A stretch of DNA of 64,000 bases from Chloroflexota bacterium. Lineage in GTDB: Bacteria > Chloroflexota > UBA6077 > FW602-bin22. Positions 57,253-64,000 of the stretch are shown piece after piece. The translations under genes and the position numbers were made by a program. Under the pieces are notes generated by a model, which saw only the letters and a program-made list of their open reading frames with translations, ran no database searches and was not told the origin of the DNA. The stretch spans positions 62,001 to 126,000 of the forward strand of contig SCUE01000004.1 of the NCBI GenBank assembly GCA_004297775.1, in the 5' to 3' direction. Numbering within the stretch: the stretch's first letter is position 1; each line of letters begins with the position of its first letter.

Positions 57253-58325
57253 CATCGGCGGCGACGGTCCTCCGCGTCGGAGTCGTCGGTTGCGGGCAAA
57301 TCTCGCAATTCATGCACCTGCCGTACCTGAAGCGACACGCGTTCCTCGAGATCGCCGCGATGTGCGACCTTTCACCGTCGCTTGTCGGAGCCGTGGCGGA
57401 TCACTACGGCGTCGAGCGACGTTTCACCGACTACCGCCGAATGCTCGAGTTGAGCGACGTGGACGCGGTCTTCGTGGCGACCCGCGACCACGCGCAGGTG
57501 TCGATCGACTCGGCAAATGCGGGTAAGCACGTGATGTCCGAGAAACCGATCGCGTTCAATCTCGAGGACGCGGACCGGGTCGTCGCGGCGGCAAAAGCGA
57601 ACCGCGTCAAACTGATGATCGCCTACATGAAGCGGTACGACCCTGGATTTGAATACGCGGTCCCGCTCTTCAAGGCGATGAAGGGATTGCGACTCATCCG
57701 AATCCACGATTTCGGTGGCGCATTCGCGATCAATGACGGGATCTTCGATCTCATGCGCGGCGCTGACGATATCCCAGCCGCGGTCGTGGCGGCGGAACGG
57801 GAGAAGATGCAGGCCGATCTGGTCCAGGCGATCGGCCGCGAGCGGGCGCACTTTGCCCAAACCTACAGCAGCCTGCTGCACCTGTGCACCCACGACGCGA
57901 CGATCCTGCGCGGCGCGTTTGGCAATCCGAGCGGGATCGAATACGCGGACATCTATTCCGGCGGGCACACCATCGCGGTGCTCAAGTATGGCGAGGAGAC
58001 GCGCTGCGTCTGGGAAAGCGGGCTGCAACGCGACAAGGTCCCATGGGACGAGAGCCTGACCGCCTATGGCGCCGAGCAGACGGTGCGGGTTGACTTTCCG
58101 TTCCCGTACCTGCATAACGCCGCCACAACCGTCCACGTTTCCGAGAAACAGGACGGCGTGTTCGTCGATCGAACCGTGACAGCGTCATTCGACGAGGCAT
58201 TTCGGCGTGAGTGGCGGCACTTCTACGATTGCATCGTCGAAGACCGGGAGCCGCTCACGAGCGGCGACGACGCGCGCGCCGATGTGCAGATGCTGGTCGA
58301 CGTGGTGCGGGCCGTCCGCGTCTGA
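57249..58325 (+). CDS. Gfo/Idh/MocA dehydrogenase, last of the four-gene operon
   Basis: A 358-residue NAD(P)-dependent oxidoreductase. The Rossmann motif is RVGVVGCGQISQFMHLP at about 8-24, and the EKP motif is HVMSEKPIAFNLEDAD near 95-110. LMIAYMKRYDPGFEYA near 122 holds the conserved Lys-Arg. A helical insert around 165-205 (DIPAAVVAAEREKMQADLVQAIG) is not in the first dehydrogenase, so the two are not duplicates and should have different substrates or directions. It closes the operon; the convergent gene ends 93 bases away with no clear terminator. Confidence 0.9.
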   Translation: MTSAATVLRVGVVGCGQISQFMHLPYLKRHAFLEIAAMCDLSPSLVGAVADHYGVERRFTDYRRMLELSDVDAVFVATRDHAQVSIDSANAGKHVMSEKPIAFNLEDADRVVAAAKANRVKLMIAYMKRYDPGFEYAVPLFKAMKGLRLIRIHDFGGAFAINDGIFDLMRGADDIPAAVVAAEREKMQADLVQAIGRERAHFAQTYSSLLHLCTHDATILRGAFGNPSGIEYADIYSGGHTIAVLKYGEETRCVWESGLQRDKVPWDESLTAYGAEQTVRVDFPFPYLHNAATTVHVSEKQDGVFVDRTVTASFDEAFRREWRHFYDCIVEDREPLTSGDDARADVQMLVDVVRAVRV

Positions 58326-58418
58326 TCGGTCCTCCCGTGCGCTGGCGCGGCATTGCGGGCGCGGCAAATCGTGCGGGACGGTCGCGTTCGACGGGCGAAT
58401 CGGGCGAGGGCCGCTCCC

Positions 58419-59498
58419 CTACCCGGCCGGCTTCGCTGGCGCTGGTGCGCCGGGCTTGGCGGTGCCGCCCGCGGTTTGTATCTCAAGAACAATCTGAGTT
58501 GGCTCGACCAGCATCCGCAAGACTGACTCGCCAGGCTTCAGTTGGTTGGCCAACTCAATATTGCCTTCTTGCGCGCGCTTCTCAAGGGCGGTGACAGCTT
58601 CCGGCGGCACCGTCAGACCCGCGGCGCGGATCGCAAAGTCCCCCAACTTGATCTTTCCGGCGGCCAAGGTGATCTTCAAGTCGGTCTCGACCGGAATCGG
58701 TCCGATCGGCCCCTGGATGCGTCCAGCCACGGTGATCTTGTCGGGCGGCACGAGCCGAACGGTCGGCTGTCGAAACTCGACACCACGGGTCGCAATTTCC
58801 TGGAGCAATCGCGCCTGGATTTGATCGAGCGGGTACAGGCGTCTTTCGACGCCTGGGGGAAGCGCGCTCGGCTTCGGTACTGCCGTCGGCGTCACGTTGC
58901 CGAGCCACTCGTCGAGCATCGATTTGCCAGTAAAGGCGCCGGCGATGTAGGCGAACGCACCGGCCAAAGCCAGAAAGATCACCAGAACGATCGCGAGCGC
59001 GCGAATCTCGCGAGGATTGGCGACGACCTTCGGGCGCGTCGTCGGGAATCGCGTCTCGCGCACAACCGCGACGATCGCGGCGCGTTCGGCGTTGAAACGA
59101 TCGGCATCCATGGCCGCGTCGTGCAGCGCCTCACGCACGTTCGAGAGGATGTCGGGCGTCAGCGCCCCGGTAATCTTCACAACGATCTGGCAGGACAGTT
59201 GCAGCGACCGCAGCCAGCCGTCGATCGCCTGATGCATCTCGAGGTAGTCCGGCGGCGGACGCAGGCGAGACAACTGAAAACGTGTCTCGGCAAGGATCCG
59301 GGATTGTCCGAGCGCGACCTGGGTCGCCTCTGCAGTCGCCGAGCCGAGGTCCGGTCGCATCGAGATTTCATTCAGGAATCGCACCCACGCGCCACGAATA
59401 TTCGTGGCCTGATTCAGGACCGGCCTGAGTTGCGTGAGATAGCGTGTCGCGGCGCCTTGCGGCGCCGCGTGGGCGGCGGGACGGACTTCGACTGCCAT
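58419..59498 (-). CDS. Membrane-anchored hypothetical protein with LmeA/DUF2993-like end
   Basis: A 359-residue protein. A helical cytoplasmic part (about 1-160) is followed by one membrane helix (about 168-190, IVLVIFLALAGAFAYIAGAF). An extracytoplasmic beta-rich domain (about 212-345) starts RRLYPLDQIQARLLQEIATRGVEF and alternates strands (VRLVPPDKITVAGRIQGPIGPIPVETDLKI). That layout recalls lipid-binding DUF2993/LmeA-type domains, but the match is by eye. It ends in a Pro/Ala/Lys/Gly-rich tail. ATG 59498; a TAGAGAT box lies about 10 bases upstream. Confidence 0.65.
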   Translation of the reverse strand: MAVEVRPAAHAAPQGAATRYLTQLRPVLNQATNIRGAWVRFLNEISMRPDLGSATAEATQVALGQSRILAETRFQLSRLRPPPDYLEMHQAIDGWLRSLQLSCQIVVKITGALTPDILSNVREALHDAAMDADRFNAERAAIVAVVRETRFPTTRPKVVANPREIRALAIVLVIFLALAGAFAYIAGAFTGKSMLDEWLGNVTPTAVPKPSALPPGVERRLYPLDQIQARLLQEIATRGVEFRQPTVRLVPPDKITVAGRIQGPIGPIPVETDLKITLAAGKIKLGDFAIRAAGLTVPPEAVTALEKRAQEGNIELANQLKPGESVLRMLVEPTQIVLEIQTAGGTAKPGAPAPAKPAG

Positions 59499-59636
59499 CG
59501 AATCGCGATCTCTAGCCTATGGCCACAGGGATACGATACTCGCCCGTCTCACGATGTGATAATCGGGACTACCCCGAATGAGACTAGGCCTATTGTGCCA
59601 GTGTTACCGGCCGAGTATCGATGAGAGAATCGGGGC

Positions 59637-60236
59637 ATGCCCATAAGCAGAATCATCAATCGACGGGCTGTGCTCGTGGCGGCGTTCGCCTTGCCGTTCG
59701 AACTGCCGGGCGCTGCGCAGGCCGCGCTCAAGATGCCGACCAGGGCGGCACCGCCGCGATTGAAGCCGCTCGGACAGTGGAAGATTGTCGATCGTCGACC
59801 GGAGGGCGAGCCTGGATCGGTCGTGACCGTGGAACTGTCATTTCGGCCTGTGATCGACGTCGCTGATCCGCAAATCAACTGGTGGCCGCGGTCGGTCCCT
59901 CAGCTGTCGTTTCCGATTCCCGCGACCGCCACGCCGACGATTGCCGGCGTCCCAACCGTTGCGCCGGTTGGACCGACGCCGATTCCGATCGGTCACTCGC
60001 GCCGACCGGCCGAGACTCCGCTCGGCGAGGAGTTGGTCGGACAGATCTTCACACCGGTTTTTCTGCCCGTCACGATCGATCGCGCCGCGTGCCGGACCGC
60101 GTACCTCATCTACTGCCAGATGCGTGACCCGGTCACGAACCGCAGTTCCCTCTACGGATTCCGGGTCTACGTTTCGAGTGGAAACTGCCCCCGTCCGACC
60201 GGCATTCCGCGCAAGACGCCGACGCCGCGGTCCTGA
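59637..60236 (+). CDS. Exported hypothetical protein with Pro-rich middle
   Basis: A 199-residue protein. The signal peptide is about residues 1-30 (RRAVLVAAFALPFELPGAAQA). A short beta part follows (PGSVVTVELSFRPVIDV), then a Pro/Thr-rich linker at about 90-125 and a C-terminal segment with two Cys (RAACRTAYLIYCQM) and a third (SSGNCPRPTG). The Cys pair may form a disulfide outside the cell. Family not recognised. Confidence 0.6.
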   Translation: MPISRIINRRAVLVAAFALPFELPGAAQAALKMPTRAAPPRLKPLGQWKIVDRRPEGEPGSVVTVELSFRPVIDVADPQINWWPRSVPQLSFPIPATATPTIAGVPTVAPVGPTPIPIGHSRRPAETPLGEELVGQIFTPVFLPVTIDRAACRTAYLIYCQMRDPVTNRSSLYGFRVYVSSGNCPRPTGIPRKTPTPRS

Positions 60237-60264
60237 TCGCCGCGACCGCGATTCGACAGCATGG

Positions 60265-60270
60265 TACGAT
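60265..60270 (+). promoter_or_regulatory. -10-like box (TACGAT) before ABM-like gene
   Basis: TACGAT ends 6 bases before GTG 60277 with no ribosome binding site between them, the same leaderless layout as at the RNase J and SMP-30 genes. A convincing -35 is not seen. Confidence 0.3.
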
Positions 60271-60276
60271 CGGCTC

Positions 60277-60567
60277 GTGAGCGCGATCGTCCTGGTGCGG
60301 CCGGTGCATTTTCCCCCAGGACGCGAGGATGTTGGACTCGAGTGGTTGCGTGTCGCGATGCAAGCGCGTTGCGATGCGGGCATGACGTACCACGCGATCC
60401 TGCGCAGTCGCGTCGACCCGCATGACTATGCCGCGATGATGATCTGGCCAGATCAGACAACGTACGATCGATGGCACGTCAGCGAGGAACGCGGTCATTT
60501 CTTCGCCGACCAGCCTCACTACCTGGTTCGTGAGCCGACCAGTCGCTCCTTGCTCATTGAGCCCTAA
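60277..60567 (+). CDS. ABM-like dimeric alpha-beta barrel protein
   Basis: A 96-residue protein with the size and layout of antibiotic-biosynthesis-monooxygenase-type ferredoxin folds: a first strand SAIVLVRPVHFPPG, a helix EDVGLEWLRVAMQARC, and strands MTYHAILRSRVDPHDYAAMMIWPDQTTYDRWHVSE. These small proteins act on quinones or as heme or hydroxylated-substrate enzymes, or are unassigned. GTG 60277 is the start because a longer frame reaches into the upstream gene. Confidence 0.55.
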   Translation: MSAIVLVRPVHFPPGREDVGLEWLRVAMQARCDAGMTYHAILRSRVDPHDYAAMMIWPDQTTYDRWHVSEERGHFFADQPHYLVREPTSRSLLIEP

Positions 60568-60675
60568 CGTCCATCCAATGCCGCGCCCCCCTCGGTTAAT
60601 GCCGGTCATAACGCCGGTCCGTTACCGTAGGGATGCGACCGGCGATTCACAATCGCGCGGGCGGAGGGTACTTCG

Positions 60676-60897
60676 TTGACACAGACATTCGACGCCTGGC
60701 TGAATGCGCAGATGGCCACGAAGGGCATCAAGAGCGCGCGACGATTCGGTTTGGAGGCCGGCCTCGATCCGAGCCGCGTCGCCGACTGGCTCCTCGGAGC
60801 GGCACTGCCAACTGATGATGAGTGTTTGCTCTTGTCGAAATACCTCAGTGTTCCTTTTGCGGAGATAAACGATCGTCGATTCCCGCGCAAGCGGTAA
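60676..60897 (+). CDS. Small XRE-type HTH protein
   Basis: A 73-residue protein, nearly all helix-turn-helix: FDAWLNAQMATKGIKSARRFGLEAGLDPSRVADWLLGAALPTDDECLLLSKYLSVP (about residues 5-60), matching the Cro/CI-like pattern. TTG 60676 is preceded by GGAGGG. A DNA-binding role is likely; its targets are unknown. The next small gene begins 4 bases after its stop. Confidence 0.7.
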   Translation: MTQTFDAWLNAQMATKGIKSARRFGLEAGLDPSRVADWLLGAALPTDDECLLLSKYLSVPFAEINDRRFPRKR

Positions 60898-60901
60898 GAA
60901 C

Positions 60902-61174
60902 GTGGGTACGGCCTTCCCGATCAGGTCGCCCGCTTCGACTCGGTTGCGCGTCTCACGGGCACGTCTCGGCTACACGTTCGAACGGTATGCGTCTCCCGGC
61001 GAAATCGAGTCGGTCGACGATGCCGCGACGCGTCTGGGGACGACTCGCGAGGCGCTTGCACTCTTGATCGCACGCGGACGACTCGCCGTCGTCGAGCCGT
61101 TGAAGTCAGACTTGGCCAATCGACCCCCGCGCTTCCTGCTGAGCGCGGAGGTCGATATCCTGGCGGCACATTAG
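60902..61174 (+). CDS. Small excisionase-like HTH protein
   Basis: A 90-residue protein. Residues 36-90 read as a MerR/excisionase-type winged helix (IESVDDAATRLGTTREALALLIARGRLAVVEPL, ending FLLSAEVDILAAH). The first 35 residues are basic and less ordered. GTG 60902 lies 4 bases after the XRE-type gene, so the two are a translationally linked pair. No integrase or phage gene is nearby. Confidence 0.55.
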   Translation: MGTAFPIRSPASTRLRVSRARLGYTFERYASPGEIESVDDAATRLGTTREALALLIARGRLAVVEPLKSDLANRPPRFLLSAEVDILAAH

Positions 61175-61199
61175 TCGCCGGTCGGGATTCGCCAACTCG

Positions 61200-62243
61200 T
61201 CACCTGGTCAGCGCGTCGATCCGCGAGAGCTCGTCCTCACTGAACACCGGACCCGTCAGGGCACCGAGGTTCTGATCGAGTTGCTCGACCGACGATACCC
61301 CAACCAAGACGCTGGTGATCGCCGGAAGACGCAGAATCCATTGCAACGCCATCTGCGAGAGCGACTGTCCGCGCGCGAGGGCGATGTCGTTCAGTCCACG
61401 TAGTTGCGTCAGCCGCTCTGGAGTCAGTCGGCGTTGCGTGCCTTCCACTCCCCAGCGGTGCGTCGCCCGCGAATCCGGCGGAATGTCGCCCGACAGGTAG
61501 CGATCGGACAGAAGTCCCTGCGCGAGCGGCACGAAGGGAATCGCGCCGACACCGGCGCGCTCCAGTTGCGGAATGAGATCCGTCTCGATCCGGCGGTCGA
61601 GCATGTTGTAGGCCGGTTGGTGAATCGCAATCCGGGATAGGCCATCGCGTTGGCAAACCCGAACCGACTCCGCGAAGTGCGCGCCGTTGAAGCTGCTGAC
61701 CCCGCCGTAGAGCGCCTTACCCTGGCGAATCAACTGGTCGAGCGCGCCGAGGCTCTCCTCAAGCGGCGTCTCGGGATCGGTGCGATGCAGGTAGAAGATG
61801 TCGACATACTCGACGCCGAGCCGCTTCAGGCTCTGCTCACAACTGGCGACGAGGTACTTCTTGCCGAGGAAATCGCCGTACGGCCCCGGCCACATCCGCC
61901 AGCCGGCCTTGCTCGCCAGGGTGAGCTCGTCGCGGGGGAAATCGCGCAGGATTTGGCCGCAGACGATCTCGCAGTTGCCGGGCGGCGTCCCGTAGTTGTT
62001 GGCGAAGTCGATGTGCGTGATGCCGCCATCGAATGCCCGCGTCAGGATGGCTCGCGATGTGGCCGCGTCGCGGTACCCGCCGAGCGTTTCGTAGGCGCCG
62101 AGCGAGATCGCCGGAAGGAGCAATCCGCTCCGACCGCAACGCCGATACGGCATACGTCCGTCGTAGCGCCCGGAATCGAACGGATCGGCCATGCCGCCCG
62201 CGATACCGGTCACCGACAGCTTCAGATCCGTGGCACCCATCAT
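61200..62243 (-). CDS. Aldo/keto reductase (YghZ/Gpr-like)
   Basis: A 347-residue NADPH-dependent reductase with a TIM barrel. The catalytic tetrad is placed in THIDFANNYGTPPGN (Asp, Tyr; near residue 80), LASKAGWRMW (Lys; near 110) and YVDIFYLHRTDPETPLEE (His; near 147). SLSQMALQWILRLPAITSVLVGVSSVEQLDQN near 300-330 is the NADPH-binding end. The layout matches the L-glyceraldehyde-3-phosphate reductase group. ATG 62243 has GGAGGAG 6 bases upstream; the frame is open to 62330. Confidence 0.9.
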   Translation of the reverse strand: MMGATDLKLSVTGIAGGMADPFDSGRYDGRMPYRRCGRSGLLLPAISLGAYETLGGYRDAATSRAILTRAFDGGITHIDFANNYGTPPGNCEIVCGQILRDFPRDELTLASKAGWRMWPGPYGDFLGKKYLVASCEQSLKRLGVEYVDIFYLHRTDPETPLEESLGALDQLIRQGKALYGGVSSFNGAHFAESVRVCQRDGLSRIAIHQPAYNMLDRRIETDLIPQLERAGVGAIPFVPLAQGLLSDRYLSGDIPPDSRATHRWGVEGTQRRLTPERLTQLRGLNDIALARGQSLSQMALQWILRLPAITSVLVGVSSVEQLDQNLGALTGPVFSEDELSRIDALTR

Positions 62244-62342
62244 CTGACTCTCCTCCACCCTAAGATTAGTGCGGCCCGCGCGCATTCGCACGTCACACCT
62301 CTCCCACGCGCCGCTCACCACAGCGGTCACACCGTGAAAACT

Positions 62343-62360
62343 CGATGCGTTTGCGCATCG
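62343..62360. promoter_or_regulatory. Palindrome in the AKR-PhyH divergent promoter
   Basis: CGATGCG (62343-62349) and CGCATCG (62354-62360) are perfect 7-base arms around TTTG. It lies 9 bases before the -10-like TACAAT (62370-62375) of the dioxygenase gene, so a repressor bound here would cover that promoter. The position between two divergent catabolic-type genes fits a shared operator. Confidence 0.4.
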
Positions 62361-62404
62361 CCGCCGTCTTACAATGCGCGACCAGAAGGACTCTGGAGGA
62401 CAGG

Positions 62405-63373
62405 ATGGCGGTCTCGACCCGCGTGGACCTCGATCGCTTCAATGCGCTTGGCTACCTCGTCATTGAGGACGTGCTCGACGCGGCCGAAGACATCGATCCG
62501 GTCGTGGCTGAGTATGAGGACTTGCTCGACCGGCTCACACACAGATGGCACGCCGAGGGCAAACTGTCCGACACGTTCATCAGTCTTCCGTTCGCGAAGC
62601 GTTTCGCGCGCGTCCTGCAAGAGGTTCGCGACGTGAACGTGATGTCACATTTCGACATCTCGCTGCCGTTTCGCGGCGTCACGGCCGACAATCCCATCCA
62701 CCTCGGACCGGCTGTTTTCCGCCTCCTGACCAATCCGCGCCTGCTCGATGTCGTCGAGCAGTTCGTCGGATCCGAAATCTACTCGAACCCGATTCAGCAC
62801 ACGCGCATCAAGCCGCCCGAGCGCGACGTGCCCGAGGCTCTGCGCGCCAGTTCGCTGCTCGCCAAAACCGACTGGCATCAGGATCAGGGCGTTCACCTGC
62901 CCGAGGCCGACGACACCGACATGCTGACCGTCTGGTTGCCGATTACCAACGCGACCGAGGAGAACGGCTGCCTCTGCGTGATTCCCGGGTCGCACAACGA
63001 GGGCCTGACCATCCACTGTCCCACTCCCGGCGCCTCGATTCCCGCGGAATTACTCGGCGGCCAGCCGGTCAACTTGCCGATTCGACGCGGCGGTGCTCTT
63101 TTCTTGAATCGGCGGACGAAGCACGCCTCGCTCACAAACAACTCGGACGGCATCCGCTGGAGCTTCGATCTGCGCTACCACCCGATCGGCCAGGCGACCG
63201 GTCGCCCGCGGTTCCCTGGGTTCGTCGCTCGCAGCCGCGCCAACCCGGCGAGCGAAATCCAGAATCCCGAAGACTGGGCCGACCTCTGGCGGGCCGCCCG
63301 CGTACGACTCGCCGAAATCGAAGATCCCGGCAAGTTCACCCGCTGGACCGGTACCGAGCCGGTCTGCGCGTAG
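62405..63373 (+). CDS. Phytanoyl-CoA dioxygenase (PhyH) family protein
   Basis: A 322-residue Fe(II)/2-oxoglutarate oxygenase. The iron site is H-x-D in KTDWHQDQGVHLPEA near residue 159 and the distal His in NRRTKHASLTNN near 239. The Arg for 2-oxoglutarate is likely in GIRWSFDLRYHPIG near 255. VWLPITNATEENGCLCVIPGSH near 180-201 is typical. Substrate unknown; bacterial members hydroxylate many small molecules. ATG 62405 has GGAGGA 4 bases upstream; TACAAT at 62370 is a likely -10. Confidence 0.9.
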   Translation: MAVSTRVDLDRFNALGYLVIEDVLDAAEDIDPVVAEYEDLLDRLTHRWHAEGKLSDTFISLPFAKRFARVLQEVRDVNVMSHFDISLPFRGVTADNPIHLGPAVFRLLTNPRLLDVVEQFVGSEIYSNPIQHTRIKPPERDVPEALRASSLLAKTDWHQDQGVHLPEADDTDMLTVWLPITNATEENGCLCVIPGSHNEGLTIHCPTPGASIPAELLGGQPVNLPIRRGGALFLNRRTKHASLTNNSDGIRWSFDLRYHPIGQATGRPRFPGFVARSRANPASEIQNPEDWADLWRAARVRLAEIEDPGKFTRWTGTEPVCA

Positions 63374-63383
63374 ACGGGTGTAG

Positions 63384-64000
63384 GTGCCGGTGCCGATTGA
63401 AAGCCGACCGCTCGGACGCACCGGACTGAACGTCGCCGCGCTCGGATTCGGGTGCGGCGCGGTCGGTGGATTGATGACGCGGGGCGCCGCCGACGAACAG
63501 CGTCAAGTGGTGAGGCGTGCCTGGGACGCCGGGATCACCTACTTCGACACTGCGCCCGGTTACGGCGACGGCGCGTCAGAGGAGAACCTTGGCCGCGTCC
63601 TCTCCGAGCTCGGCATCCGTCCGGTCGTCGGGACGAAGTTTCGGCTCGGCCCGGGTGACGACGCCGATTACGGCGCGGCAATCCGGCGCGCGTTCCACGC
63701 CAGCCAGCACCGCCTCGGTGCAACGCGCATCGCGCTGTACCAGTGCCACAACCATATCGGCGCGACAACCGACCTCGAACACGGCGTCGTCGATGACGAC
63801 GCGATCATCGGTCCGATCGCCTCGGCGTTGCGCGATCTAGTCGCCAGGGGCGCGATCGATCACTTCGGGATCACCGCGCTCGGCGAGACCGCGCCACTTC
63901 ACCACGTCGTTGCGTCCGGAGCGATCGCCAGCGCGCAGACGTACTTCAACGCCGTGAACCCGAGCGCGGGCTGGGCCGGGCACGCCGGCGCCGCCGATCA
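63384..64000 (+). CDS. Aldo/keto reductase, N-terminal part (cut by right edge)
   Basis: The frame from GTG 63384 (or GTG 63390) is open to the end of the window, about 205 codons. It starts PIESRPLGRTGLNVAALGFG, the usual AKR opening. ITYFDTAPGYGDGASEENLGRVL (near residue 55) supplies catalytic Asp and Tyr, and VVGTKFRLG (near 90) supplies Lys. The His is in ALYQCHNHIG near 125. It resembles L-fucose/galactose dehydrogenase-type AKRs. It follows the PhyH gene by 10 bases, so it is in its operon. Confidence 0.82.
   Translation, partial: MPVPIESRPLGRTGLNVAALGFGCGAVGGLMTRGAADEQRQVVRRAWDAGITYFDTAPGYGDGASEENLGRVLSELGIRPVVGTKFRLGPGDDADYGAAIRRAFHASQHRLGATRIALYQCHNHIGATTDLEHGVVDDDAIIGPIASALRDLVARGAIDHFGITALGETAPLHHVVASGAIASAQTYFNAVNPSAGWAGHAGAAD

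Overview
The window is GC-rich, densely coded bacterial chromosome on both strands, with no rRNA, tRNA, CRISPR array, insertion sequence or phage block that I could see. It most resembles a Chloroflexota genome of the Thermomicrobia/Sphaerobacter or SAR202-like kind. The evidence is the Thr/Pro-rich linkers on exported proteins, the abundance of luciferase-like, enolase-superfamily, Gfo/Idh/MocA, aldo/keto reductase and phytanoyl-CoA dioxygenase genes, and frequent GTG/TTG starts. This is inference from gene content; no marker gene fixes the lineage. No gap longer than about 300 bases lacks a gene.

Layout. 1-7.8 kb: the N-terminal half of a VWA-type protein, a luciferase-like oxidoreductase, a primary-type sigma factor, an SMP-30 hydrolase, a HAD hydrolase, two very small minus-strand genes, a YjfB-type motility gene behind a flagellar-sigma-like promoter, and small membrane proteins. 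7.8-17.7 kb: secA, a Gfo/Idh/MocA dehydrogenase, a GT39-type glycosyltransferase, nagA-murQ (amino-sugar recycling) and a methyltransferase. 17.8-25 kb: an enolase-superfamily dehydratase with malQ, an isolated fliG, a first HEPN/MNT toxin-antitoxin pair, an N-acetylmuramoyl-L-alanine amidase and an anchored Thr/Pro-rich protein. 25-29.8 kb: an Rrf2 regulator-sufCBD-Rieske-sufT operon. 29.9-33.7 kb: a PDZ-Lon protease, an SDR, a second HEPN/MNT pair and a UxuA-like dehydratase. 33.7-37.9 kb: a three-gene phosphorelay (REC-REC protein, hybrid kinase, Hpt). 38-45.1 kb: RNase J, a DCC-family thiol oxidoreductase with an in-frame TGA exactly at the redox cysteine, a GIY-YIG protein, an MFS transporter, tmk and a DUF4349 lipoprotein. 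45.1-54.4 kb: a seven-gene operon (CUT1-type importer, nucleoside hydrolase, ABC exporter fusion, exported protein, adenine deaminase). 54.6-58.3 kb: a tightly overlapped dehydrogenase-TIM barrel-TIM barrel-dehydrogenase operon. 58.4-64 kb: exported hypothetical proteins, two small HTH proteins, two aldo/keto reductases (one cut by the right edge) and a PhyH dioxygenase.

What stands out. (1) The DCC-family gene after RNase J reads as a full-length protein if TGA 39700-39702 is decoded as selenocysteine, giving a D-G-G-U-P-F-C active site. (2) Flagellar genes are scattered: fliG stands alone, and yjfB has its own SigD/FliA-like promoter. (3) The overlapped Gfo/Idh/MocA-TIM-TIM-Gfo/Idh/MocA operon looks like a redox-assisted sugar or glycoside pathway. 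(4) The purine-salvage operon pairs a sugar-type importer with nucleoside hydrolase and adenine deaminase. (5) Thymidylate kinase lacks the Walker A lysine, and the exonuclease-like part of the GIY-YIG protein lacks its catalytic acids. (6) Several genes have a TANNAT box 6-9 bases before the start codon, suggesting leaderless transcripts.
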